Positions 25,593-33,757 of a DNA stretch of 64,000 bases are shown here, one piece after another. The stretch's first letter is position 1, and every line of letters begins with the position of its first letter. The notes below the pieces were generated by a model that saw only the letters and a program-made list of their open reading frames with translations, searched no databases and had not been told where the DNA came from. Made by a program: the position numbers and the translations under genes. This stretch comes from Pseudomonas sp. QS1027 (GTDB lineage Bacteria; Pseudomonadota; Gammaproteobacteria; Pseudomonadales; Pseudomonadaceae). The stretch is taken from the NCBI RefSeq assembly GCF_002814235.1, contig NZ_PHSU01000006.1:1-64000 (forward strand), given 5' to 3'.

Positions 25593-25952
25593 ATGCCATT
25601 GGCATTGATCGAAGTCTGTCGTGCGCGCACCGACGATGAAATTGAGCAGCTACTGCAGTCGGTGTATGAAGCACAGTTAATGGCATTCAATGTTCCCGCA
25701 TCAGATCGCCAATTGCGCTATGTCGAGCATGACCCCAAGTCTTTTTTTACTCCCCCGGACAGTTCTGAGAATTTTACCCTGATCACGATTCAGGTGTATC
25801 CAGGAAGAACCGAGGTGGCCAAACAAGTGTTGTATCAGGAAATCATTAAACGCTTGGGTGCCTTGGGTATTCAGGATACGGACATTTTTATTGGCTTGAA
25901 CGAAGTGCCTCGTGAAAACTGGTGCATTCGCAATGGTCGGTCAGCCCCGTAG
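25593..25952 (+). CDS. Tautomerase-superfamily protein
   Basis: This 119-residue protein starts MPLALIEV with Pro2, the catalytic base of the 4-oxalocrotonate tautomerase superfamily after removal of Met1. It has a C-terminal strand-helix with GRTEVAKQVLYQEIIKRLGA and VFIGLNEVPRENWCIRNG-like ending as in the longer (two beta-alpha-beta unit) members. ATG 25593 is chosen because GGAGG lies 7 bases upstream and it exposes Pro2; an upstream start at 25569 would bury it. A role in converting an imine, enol or unsaturated acid from the DadA-like reaction is inferred. Confidence 0.85.
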   Translation: MPLALIEVCRARTDDEIEQLLQSVYEAQLMAFNVPASDRQLRYVEHDPKSFFTPPDSSENFTLITIQVYPGRTEVAKQVLYQEIIKRLGALGIQDTDIFIGLNEVPRENWCIRNGRSAP

Positions 25953-26088
25953 TAGGGCGCTTCGAAGAAGTCAATCGCTCGAGGTAACTCGATGAGTGGG
26001 AGGGCGTGAGGCCTTGTCAGTCATCGAGTTATGGTTTGGATCTAGATGCTCATTTTTACAATTAAGAGATTTAGCGGCCGGAGCGAGT

Positions 26089-27405
26089 ATGAATGTCTAT
26101 CGCGAAGCATGTGCTGTGCGTTCGAACGTTAAGCTAGGCACGGTGGTTGGCAAGTTTCCGGTCGGTCAGCGTTATGCCGCAGGTGATTGGGTATCGGCTG
26201 ATCGGGTCTTTCTGATTGATCGTGATGGGCGGCGCGTTCAGGATTGTTTTTCTGGCGGTGGCAGTGCGAATCTGGGGTATCTGGCTGAGCTGGCTGAGCA
26301 GGAACCGTCACAGGAGCGCCAGGCTGCTCAGGTTTCCAGGCTGTGTCACGCCCTCGCTGATATGGCTGCGCCCGCGCTATCGCATGTATTTTTACGGCAG
26401 AGCGCTGATGAAGCGCTGAAACTCGCATTAACTTCAGCGCATCATTATTTTGTCGCCAAGGGGCGACCCGATAAGACTTACTTCCTTGAGCTGGAGTTCA
26501 CGAGAAGAACAACGATGCGTGCTGTGGGATCGGCCAAGACGCTGAAAAATAGTGTATTTGATGTTCGTTCGGCCTATCTGCCCGCGATGCACCTTTTTTA
26601 TGGGGCCGAAACGCAGAATGATGATGAGCCTTCGGTCGACTGGAGTCATCTGGCAATCGCCTCGTTGAGGCGGTTTGTTACCTTGAATGGTGCGGATCGA
26701 TGTGCCGGAATTATTGTCGAGCCGGTTCAGCTTTTTGGGGAGCTTGAGATTATCCCTAGTGGTTTTTTGGCTCGCCTGCGCAGTGAGTGCGATCGACTGG
26801 GAACTCTATTGATTATCAATGAAAGGCTCTCAGGTTTTGGGCGGACTGCCGGTGTTTTTTTTTCCAGTGATGAGGGCGTTGTTCCGGATATCCTGGTCGT
26901 CGGCGATGGCATGAGTTCTGGTTATCTTGAGACAGGCGCCGCTTTGCTGAGTGATCACGTAGGCGATACCCTGAATCGGGCTAATACGGCGGAAATGAAC
27001 GTTGAGGGCCGCTCATATACCGCGTTGAGCGATGTGTCAGTTACCAATACGGCTTTGCAACTTTATACCTTCGGTGGTGTGGAGGCTGCCCGCGACATCA
27101 GTGCCTACTTTCAAGCACGTCTCAATGAATTACTGCGGATGCCGTATGTCGGTGATGTTCGAGTCAAGGGACTGCTGGCGACGATAGCCATCGTCGAAGA
27201 TAAAGTGCGTAATGTTAAGTTTTTACCGCGTGCGACGGTTGGGAAAAGAATTCTATCCAGTGCACTTGAACGAGGTTTGATTTTTCAAGTCATTGAAGGC
27301 GATATCTTGGCCTTTGCACCCTCATTCAACTACACCTTCGCCGATATTGATGCTTTGGTTGAGGGTGTTCGGAACTCAATTGCTGCCACCTTTTTCTCTC
27401 GCTAG
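26089..27405 (+). CDS. Class III aminotransferase homologue lacking catalytic residues (probable pseudoenzyme)
   Basis: This 438-residue protein aligns over its full length with the intact aminotransferase at 29048, but three PLP sites have changed. The Schiff-base lysine is Asp273 (VVGDGMSSGY against TLAKGLTSGY). The pyridine-nitrogen aspartate is Asn244 (IINERLSGFGRT against IVDEVITGFGRT). The phosphate-binding GGSDAVDTA segment reads RQSADEALK, and the HGTSS segment reads FTRRTTM. The frame is intact, with GGAG before ATG 26089 and normal codon use, so it is not a simple pseudogene. It may be a partner subunit, a regulator or a binding protein. It sits between the tautomerase and gabD. Confidence 0.85.
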   Translation: MNVYREACAVRSNVKLGTVVGKFPVGQRYAAGDWVSADRVFLIDRDGRRVQDCFSGGGSANLGYLAELAEQEPSQERQAAQVSRLCHALADMAAPALSHVFLRQSADEALKLALTSAHHYFVAKGRPDKTYFLELEFTRRTTMRAVGSAKTLKNSVFDVRSAYLPAMHLFYGAETQNDDEPSVDWSHLAIASLRRFVTLNGADRCAGIIVEPVQLFGELEIIPSGFLARLRSECDRLGTLLIINERLSGFGRTAGVFFSSDEGVVPDILVVGDGMSSGYLETGAALLSDHVGDTLNRANTAEMNVEGRSYTALSDVSVTNTALQLYTFGGVEAARDISAYFQARLNELLRMPYVGDVRVKGLLATIAIVEDKVRNVKFLPRATVGKRILSSALERGLIFQVIEGDILAFAPSFNYTFADIDALVEGVRNSIAATFFSR

Positions 27406-27459
27406 TGCACGCAGGCAGTGTAAGTGCGTGGACCGTGTTTGTTGTTTTTTGGAGGTAAA

Positions 27460-28935
27460 ATGTCATTTGTACTAGAGAAACCTGAGTTGCTTCTCCAGAT
27501 GAACTTCATCAATGGTGTGTGGTGCGACGCGCATAGTAAAAGCATCATGCCGGTCATTAACCCGGCCACAGGGGAAGTGTATGCTACTGTGCCCGATAGT
27601 GATGAAGTCGATGCGAAAGCGGCCGTTAATGCAGCAGCGGATGCCTTCGTAACGTGGAAAAAAGTGCCGGCCAAGCAACGGGCTACGATCCTTAAGCGTT
27701 GGAATGATTTGATCCTGGCTCATGCACAGGATCTGGGAAAAATCATTTCGTCCGAGCAAGGCAAACCCTTGGCGGAAGGTATTGGCGAAGTCGCTTATGC
27801 CGCCAGTTATGTTGAATGGTTCGCTGAGGAGGCGACTCGCTCCAACGGAGAAATCATTCCGTCTCCCGCCGTAGGGCGCCGCATGGCCGCCTATAAGGAG
27901 CCAGTAGGCGTCATTGCCGCGATCACCCCCTGGAATTTTCCAGCCGCGATGATTGCGCGCAAGATCGCCCCAGCATTGGCTGCCGGCTGTACCGTTGTGT
28001 GCAAGCCCGCCGCTGAAACACCCTTGACGTCCTTGGCATTGGTCAAATTGGCGGAGCTGGCAGGTGTGCCGCCCGGTGTCCTGAATATCGTCGTAACCTC
28101 CCACTCGAAAACAGTGGCGGATGTCTGGTTGGACGATTCACGGGTTCGTAAAATCACCTTTACAGGCTCTACCCCTGTCGGTAAGCACCTGGCCCGAGAG
28201 TCCGCCGATACACTGAAAAAACTATCGCTGGAACTGGGAGGCAATGCACCGTTCATTGTGTTCGACGATGCGGTGTTGGATGACGCGGTCGACGGATTGA
28301 TGGTTGCCAAGTTTCGAAACGGCGGACAGACCTGTGTGTGCCCTAACCGCATCTATGTTCAGGAAGGTGTCTACGAGGCGTTCGTGAGCAAACTCACCGC
28401 TCGGGTGTCGGCACTGGTCGTTGGGCCGGCAACGGATCCGGCATCGCAAATCGGCCCGATGATCAATGCCAAGGCGATCGAGAAAATCGAGAGTCATGTG
28501 GCGGATGCCGTGGAGAAGGGCGCGCGTATTGCCACCGGTGGTCAGCGTATTCAATCGGCTACCTGTATCGGGCCTACCTACTACGCCCCTACGGTCCTGG
28601 TCGACGTGGACAAGACTTCAAAATGTTTTCTCGAGGAGACATTCGGTCCCGTGGCGCCGATCACGAAATTCGCTACCGAGGCCGAGGTGCTGGAGTGGGC
28701 CAACGATTCACCCTTCGGTTTGGCATCCTACTTCTACACCACTGACCTGCGTCGAGTGACCCGTGTGGCCGAGGCATTGGAGTGCGGAATCGTCGGAATT
28801 AACGAGGGCGCCCTGGCTGCCGAAGCGGCTCCGTTCGGCGGTGTGAAGGACTCCGGTTATGGCCGAGAAGGTTCTACCCATGGCCTGGAAGAGTACATGC
28901 ACGTGAAATACACCTGCCAAGGCGGGTTGGATTGA
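27460..28935 (+). CDS. gabD: Succinate-semialdehyde dehydrogenase
   Basis: This 491-residue NAD(P)-dependent aldehyde dehydrogenase is close to GabD. Catalytic residues visible are Asn159 (TPWNFP), Glu258 (LSLELGGNAPFIVFDDA) and Cys292 (GGQTCVCPNR), with the second Cys294 that is typical of GabD. It oxidises succinic (or glutaric) semialdehyde made by GabT. ATG 27460 has GGAGG 4 bases upstream. It follows the aminotransferase-like pseudoenzyme by 54 bases and is followed by a hairpin at 28963-28993. Confidence 0.88.
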   Translation: MSFVLEKPELLLQMNFINGVWCDAHSKSIMPVINPATGEVYATVPDSDEVDAKAAVNAAADAFVTWKKVPAKQRATILKRWNDLILAHAQDLGKIISSEQGKPLAEGIGEVAYAASYVEWFAEEATRSNGEIIPSPAVGRRMAAYKEPVGVIAAITPWNFPAAMIARKIAPALAAGCTVVCKPAAETPLTSLALVKLAELAGVPPGVLNIVVTSHSKTVADVWLDDSRVRKITFTGSTPVGKHLARESADTLKKLSLELGGNAPFIVFDDAVLDDAVDGLMVAKFRNGGQTCVCPNRIYVQEGVYEAFVSKLTARVSALVVGPATDPASQIGPMINAKAIEKIESHVADAVEKGARIATGGQRIQSATCIGPTYYAPTVLVDVDKTSKCFLEETFGPVAPITKFATEAEVLEWANDSPFGLASYFYTTDLRRVTRVAEALECGIVGINEGALAAEAAPFGGVKDSGYGREGSTHGLEEYMHVKYTCQGGLD

Positions 28936-28962
28936 AGTAGCGCGTCAAGTGGCTGACGGAGG

Positions 28963-28993
28963 ATACCCTTAACGCCGTGGGTGTTGAGGGTAT
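28963..28993 (+). terminator. Terminator-like hairpin after gabD
   Basis: The arms ATACCCTTAAC and GTTGAGGGTAT pair over 11 bases with one G-U, around a 9-base loop. Only a weak T-rich stretch (TGTCCTATTTG) follows, so termination may be partial. Confidence 0.45.
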
Positions 28994-29047
28994 TGTCCTA
29001 TTTGTGTCATCAGTCGACAACACGACTCGATAGTCTCTGGAGTTTTT

Positions 29048-30409
29048 ATGCACGATGTAGAGCGTTTGTTGCGCCAGGATCGCCACTGGGTTCACCCTGT
29101 AACGGCGTTAATGCAGCATGAGGCAATGGGGCCTTGCATCTGGAAATCAGCACAGGGTATTCACCTTACCGATATTCACGGTAAGCGAGTTCAAGACGCC
29201 TTCTCCGGGCTGTGGTGCGTCAACGCCGGTTATGGTCAACAAACCATTGTACAGGCTGCAAAAGAGCAACTTGAAAAGCTGCCCTACGCGACAGGGTACT
29301 TTCATTTTGCCAGCGAGCCGGCCATTGAGCTTGCTGCACGACTGGCAGCGTTGGCGCCTAAAGGGCTGAATCGGGTGGTATTCGGTCAGGGTGGGTCGGA
29401 TGCAGTGGACACCGCTATTCGTCTGGTGCGCTACTATTTCAATGCCATTGGCCGACCTGAAAAAAAGCAATTTATTGGCCTGCAGCGTGGCTACCATGGC
29501 ACTTCCTCAACCGGCAGCGGGTTAACGGCACTGCCGTTATTCCATCGTTATTTTGATGTGCCGACGCCTGAACAACATCACATTCCATCGCCCTACACTT
29601 ATCGTCATCCAGACGGTCCGGATGAAAGTAAGGTACTGCTCAGTACGGTCAAGGCCCTCGAAGAAAAAGTCGCCCAGATTGGTCCCGAGAAAGTGGCGGC
29701 GTTTATCTGCGAGCCTATTCAAGGATCGGGCGGTGTCATTGTTCCACCACCAGGCTTTTTGAAGGCCATGCGTGAAACCTGTGATCGATTGGGCATTCTT
29801 TTGATTGTCGATGAAGTGATTACAGGATTCGGTCGTACAGGGCCGATGTTCGCGTGTGAGTCGGAGGGTGTGAGCCCCGATCTACTGACACTTGCCAAAG
29901 GCTTGACCTCAGGCTACGCCCCAATGGGCGCGACACTGATATCCGAGCAAATCTACGCAGCTATCGCGGAGGCTGGAAGCGATGGAACGGCATTGGGACA
30001 TGGGCAAACTTACGCGGGTCACCCGGTCAGTGCTGCGATCGCGAATGCCACGCTTGACCTCTACCTTGAAGGCGGACTTTTGCAGAATGGCGCGCGAGTA
30101 GGGGCATATTTCCAGCAACGTCTGAAACAACTCGAGTCTCTGGCCTGTGTCGGTGAAGTCCGTGGCCGAGGTCTGCTCGCGGCAGTGGAGCTGGTCGCTG
30201 ACAAGCACACCAAGGCTAAACCACCGGCCGCCATGCAGTTGGGTCAACAGGTCCTCAAACATGCCTTCTCAGAGGGATTGGTATTTCGCGCCTTCTCGGA
30301 CGATATCCTTGGGTTCGCCCCTTCTTTGAATTACACCGAGGCAGATGTCGATGTGCTCATCGACATCTTGAAGTATTCAATCGAAAAAGCTGTTTCCGGT
30401 CAGATGTAA
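29048..30409 (+). CDS. Class III omega-amino acid aminotransferase
   Basis: This 453-residue PLP enzyme of the omega-amino acid:pyruvate / putrescine:pyruvate type has the phosphate-binding GGSDAVDTAIR, YHGTSSTGSG, Asp255 in IVDEVITGFGRTG, Lys284 in TLAKGLTSGYAPMGA and Thr in GQTYAGHPVSAA. It is the intact counterpart of the degenerate protein at 26089; the two share length and layout. It probably transaminates beta-alanine, GABA, a diamine or taurine-like omega-amine to pyruvate. GGAG precedes the ATG by 5 bases. A ProB-like gene follows after 57 bases. Confidence 0.88.
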   Translation: MHDVERLLRQDRHWVHPVTALMQHEAMGPCIWKSAQGIHLTDIHGKRVQDAFSGLWCVNAGYGQQTIVQAAKEQLEKLPYATGYFHFASEPAIELAARLAALAPKGLNRVVFGQGGSDAVDTAIRLVRYYFNAIGRPEKKQFIGLQRGYHGTSSTGSGLTALPLFHRYFDVPTPEQHHIPSPYTYRHPDGPDESKVLLSTVKALEEKVAQIGPEKVAAFICEPIQGSGGVIVPPPGFLKAMRETCDRLGILLIVDEVITGFGRTGPMFACESEGVSPDLLTLAKGLTSGYAPMGATLISEQIYAAIAEAGSDGTALGHGQTYAGHPVSAAIANATLDLYLEGGLLQNGARVGAYFQQRLKQLESLACVGEVRGRGLLAAVELVADKHTKAKPPAAMQLGQQVLKHAFSEGLVFRAFSDDILGFAPSLNYTEADVDVLIDILKYSIEKAVSGQM

Positions 30410-30466
30410 GCAGGCAGGACTGAAGAGGCTCGCTGGCTTGGGCCTCTGGCTTAAGAGGGGCACCGA

Positions 30467-31009
30467 ATGCTCAAAAAAGGGGGCAATGTGTACGACGTAG
30501 CTGTTTGGGTGGTAGATACGCGATTGCTGATCCGAGAGCACAATGCCATTGATATTGATGGTGTCCGCGCTTGGGCTGAACAAGCGAGATCAAGCAGCGA
30601 ACAGGGGCGTCGTCCCATACTGGTCTGCGACAGCGCCATCTCGGTGGGTCTGGCACAGATGAAATCGCTGCTGGGCCACCGTTTGCCAACACTCTCATTG
30701 GCAGCTATGGCATTTGGCCAAACGACTATGGGGACGCTCTGGGAGTCTATGTTCGCTGAGTCAGGTCAAGTCTGTGCGCAGGTGCTGCTCAATCAGGACG
30801 ACCTCAAGATCGATCACCGTAAATCCGGTATCAGGGCGACCCTTCGAACCTTGCTGGATAAGGGGGTCGTGCCCATTATCAGTGAGAACGAGCTGTCGGC
30901 TCTTCCTCCTTCGCCCTTAGGGGCGGTTCACTTTCTGGCTGAGGTAATCAGCCAGATGATGAATGTGCCCTGCATCAGTCCGGCCCAGACGCTGGAAGGG
31001 GTTCAGTGA
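30467..31009 (+). CDS. Truncated glutamate-5-kinase-like protein (amino acid kinase fold)
   Basis: This 180-residue protein matches only the N-terminal half of ProB. The segment after SSEQGRRPILV reads DSAISVGLAQ where ProB has the SGAIAAG motif, and GIRATLRTLLDKGVVPIISE matches the ProB ARDTLRALLDNNIVPVINE segment. The ATP-binding start (KLGTS in ProB) reads VVDTRLL, and the chain stops about where the GDND substrate motif would be. The rest of the kinase and the PUA domain are absent. Kinase activity is therefore unlikely. GAGGGG precedes the ATG and the frame is clean. It is the second degenerate enzyme in this operon-like run. Confidence 0.7.
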   Translation: MLKKGGNVYDVAVWVVDTRLLIREHNAIDIDGVRAWAEQARSSSEQGRRPILVCDSAISVGLAQMKSLLGHRLPTLSLAAMAFGQTTMGTLWESMFAESGQVCAQVLLNQDDLKIDHRKSGIRATLRTLLDKGVVPIISENELSALPPSPLGAVHFLAEVISQMMNVPCISPAQTLEGVQ

Positions 31010-31078
31010 GCGTGTTCCCAGCTTTTTTGATCGGCGTGGACGCCAGGTTGGTTTTTTGATGGGGGGGAGAAGAGATGG

Positions 31079-31100
31079 GCGCCGAGCATGGCTTCGGCGC
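31079..31100. terminator. Hairpin between convergent genes
   Basis: Perfect arms GCGCCGA and TCGGCGC (with loop GCATGGCT) lie in the 106-base gap between the convergent ProB-like and solute-binding-protein genes. There is no strong T-run, so termination is possible but not certain. Confidence 0.4.
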
Positions 31101-31115
31101 GCTATCAGAGACCCT

Positions 31116-32153
31116 CTAGTTTTTACTGGACCACGCAATGAAGCGCTCTTCCAGACTTTCGCCATACTCCAGCCAGAAATCCACGTTAATTTTCAGCGCA
31201 TTTTTCATATTGTCAGGGGCCGTGGGTAGGTCGGCGGCGAGGGATTTATCCAGCAGGCCGGCGGCTATTGTATTTGACGGACCATAAGCCATTTGTTCAG
31301 TATAGATTTTTTGCTGTTCAGGACGCATTGCGAAATTGATGAACTGATAGGCCTTATCAAGATGTGGTGTTCCCTTCGGAATTGCCCAGTCATCAAACTG
31401 ATAGAGGTTCTGGTTCCAGACGGTTTTTAAGTTGACACCGGTTTTTTGAACAGCGTGAATTCTCCCGCTGTAGGCCGAGCTCATTACCACGTCGCCTGAA
31501 ACAAGATACTGTGGTGGCTGCGCTCCGGCTTCCCACCACTGGATATAAGGTTTTAACTCGTCGAGTTTGGCAAACGCGCGCGCAACGCCAGCGGGGGTAG
31601 AAAGCACCTTGTACACATCATCCACCGGCACACCATCGGCCATGAGTGCAAACTCTAAAGACCCTCTTGCCGATTTGCGCAGGCTTCGCTTGCCTGGAAA
31701 TTTCTTGACATCCCAAAAGTCTTTCCAGTCCTTGGGGGGCACTTTTAGTTTGTCTGCGTTATAAGCCAGTACGTTAGACCACATAAATATCCCGACGCCG
31801 CACTCTTGCTGGGAACCGGGAATTAAATGGTCTTTACTCTCGATTTTGCTGTAGTCGATTTTTTCAAATAACCCTTCCTCACAACCTCTGGCCAAGTCCG
31901 TATCTTCTACGTCAAGCACATCCCAGCTTACGCTTTTTGTTTCTACCATGGCTTTTAGCTTGGCCATCTCCCCATTCCATTCCCCGGCAACAATATCGGT
32001 GCCTGAATGAGCGGTGAAGGGTTTGTAAAAGGCGTCTTGCTGAGCGTCCTTGCTGGCCCCTCCGTATGAGATGACAGTTATTTTTTCTGCTATTGCGTGG
32101 CTCGATATTGCAAGGCCACTGATCAGGGAAATGGTCATAAGCGTCTTTGACAT
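31116..32153 (-). CDS. Orphan ABC transporter solute-binding protein (polyamine/GABA type)
   Basis: This 345-residue periplasmic protein has a signal peptide (about 1-22, MTISLISGLAISSHAIA) and a type II binding fold of the PotD/PotF/AgtB group: ITVISYGGASKDAQQDAFYK, WDVLDVEDTDLARGCEEGLF, PKDWKDFWDVKKFPGKRSL, and C-terminal FINFAMRPEQQKIYTEQMAY. Related proteins bind spermidine, putrescine, agmatine, GABA or 5-aminovalerate. No permease or ATPase genes lie nearby, so it must use a transporter encoded elsewhere or act as a sensor accessory. GGAG precedes the ATG. Confidence 0.85.
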   Translation of the reverse strand: MSKTLMTISLISGLAISSHAIAEKITVISYGGASKDAQQDAFYKPFTAHSGTDIVAGEWNGEMAKLKAMVETKSVSWDVLDVEDTDLARGCEEGLFEKIDYSKIESKDHLIPGSQQECGVGIFMWSNVLAYNADKLKVPPKDWKDFWDVKKFPGKRSLRKSARGSLEFALMADGVPVDDVYKVLSTPAGVARAFAKLDELKPYIQWWEAGAQPPQYLVSGDVVMSSAYSGRIHAVQKTGVNLKTVWNQNLYQFDDWAIPKGTPHLDKAYQFINFAMRPEQQKIYTEQMAYGPSNTIAAGLLDKSLAADLPTAPDNMKNALKINVDFWLEYGESLEERFIAWSSKN

Positions 32154-32484
32154 TTTGGCTCTCCGGATACAATTGCTATTGTTTGTTTTTGTATGCCATT
32201 TTTAGCGGCGGGAGCTAATTTTGTGCGTGCTGCTGGAGAAAACGCGGGTGAATGTTGGTGGACAGATTGAGGGTGCGTTCTGAGCGTAATTTATCTATTG
32301 ATGGTTGGGGTAGGTGTGAAAGGTAGGAGTGCAAGCTTTTTTATTTGTATGTGTGGGTGGAGGTTTTTCTGGGCTAAATTCGCGTTGCGCAATGCAACAG
32401 AATGCATCGATCGCGGCGTGGAGTAAGCAAATAAGGCTGTGCTGTGGATGGCGTATCAACGCCGTTATAGACATTCAGAATACC
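32154..32484. other. Spacer with the binding-protein promoter; no gene
   Basis: These 331 bases lie between the start of the binding-protein gene and the 3' end of the AraC gene, both on the minus strand. A T-rich segment near 32336-32350 is the only feature that stands out. No terminator of the AraC gene could be defined. Confidence 0.45.
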
Positions 32485-33531
32485 TTAAGCGTGTCGCTGC
32501 TCATTGGGTAGCTTCCCGGACCACCGTTTGAAAGCACGTCTGAAACTGTGAGCGTCACTAAAGCCAAGCGCATGTGCAACGTCAGCGACAGTCATGTCCG
32601 TATGGCGGAGTAAGTCACATGCCCGCTCGTGCCGGATTTGATCGAATAGGCCGCTATAAGATAATCCTAGCTCAGTGAGTCGCCGACGTAGCGTACGCTC
32701 ACTTATGTTAAGTTTCTTTGGGATAGCCTGCAGTGCTTCTCGATCATCCAGATTGAGGCGTATGTGGCTTGAAAGCGTTTCAATAAGCTCGTTACGTGTC
32801 GTGCGCCGGTTCAGCATTTTATCTAACTGGGCGCGCAGTGGCGCGCACGTGATATCGTCATAATCAGGCAGTTGTGTATTCAGCCAGTGGGGTTCGCTAA
32901 TTAGACGATTTCCGCCTGCCGCGAATTTGATGGGGCAGCGGAAAACGCGTCGGTAGGCATCCGCATAGTCTGGACGTGCATAAGACAGTTCTACTCGAAG
33001 TGGATTAAAGGTTGCTCCCACAAGTCGCCGCACGATGGACACGGCACTGGAGAATGCTTCCTCGACCAAGAAAGGCTCGATTTCAATGTCAAATACCTTG
33101 GGTTTGACTTCTATTATCAATTCACTCGGATTTATGTTGGCCCGGTGCTCCAGCAGTGCTCCCGTATCGCCCTGGTGTTCTAGGCCGTAAGTGATGGCTT
33201 CTCCGAGCGTTCTGCACGTGAGCATCGCCAATCCGGCCAGCCCCCATGATACTGGCGTCTGACGGATCCCAGTGGAAAGCCCCAGCGCGGGATCGCGTAG
33301 CGTTCGCTGGGTTCGGGTGATCAAAGACCTTGTTTGTCGGTATGACAAGCGTGTCTCCAGGTCAAGGAGTTCAGGATATCCGAAGCCCAGGCCGCGGCAG
33401 ACGTGGTCAATTGATAATCCACTTTCACTTAAAAGGCTTAGCAGGGCGCGCGCGACATTGGGCACGACAACGGCATCATTTTGTTGCGGATTATCCGTCC
33501 AGTGATGGGGGCTGACAGTGGGCTTTAGCAT
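32485..33531 (-). CDS. AraC-family regulator (OruR-like), copy 1
   Basis: This protein has about 348 residues, with an N-terminal arabinose-binding-like domain (GLAGLAMLTCRTLGEAITYG) and a C-terminal double helix-turn-helix (KLNISERTLRRRLTELGLSY and VADVAHALGFSDAHSFRRAF). This OruR/MmsR-like subclass usually activates a nearby catabolic operon. It is divergent from the flavin monooxygenase operon at 33758, the likely target. The start is uncertain: ATG 33531 begins near the domain but has no clear ribosome binding site, while GTG 33600 in the same frame is possible. It is similar in sequence to the AraC gene at 39475. Confidence 0.87.
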   Translation of the reverse strand: MLKPTVSPHHWTDNPQQNDAVVVPNVARALLSLLSESGLSIDHVCRGLGFGYPELLDLETRLSYRQTRSLITRTQRTLRDPALGLSTGIRQTPVSWGLAGLAMLTCRTLGEAITYGLEHQGDTGALLEHRANINPSELIIEVKPKVFDIEIEPFLVEEAFSSAVSIVRRLVGATFNPLRVELSYARPDYADAYRRVFRCPIKFAAGGNRLISEPHWLNTQLPDYDDITCAPLRAQLDKMLNRRTTRNELIETLSSHIRLNLDDREALQAIPKKLNISERTLRRRLTELGLSYSGLFDQIRHERACDLLRHTDMTVADVAHALGFSDAHSFRRAFKRWSGKLPNEQRHA

Positions 33532-33757
33532 CGTAAAAAAGTTCACAGTTAAACCAGGCTCGCGGGCCGAAAGTGTCTTTTGTTTCGTTGGCAGTATCAC
33601 CTGTCTTTCTGCCTCTTTGCTGGACGAGTCGTCGATTTAATGAACAGAGTATTAAAACTGTCCGTTAAAGATCCCTGCCTGGCCGGAAAAGGCTCATGGG
33701 CGAAGCTCGCTTCCTTTACATTCTGGGCTCGACTCCCTAAGAATAAAGGAAAGCGCT

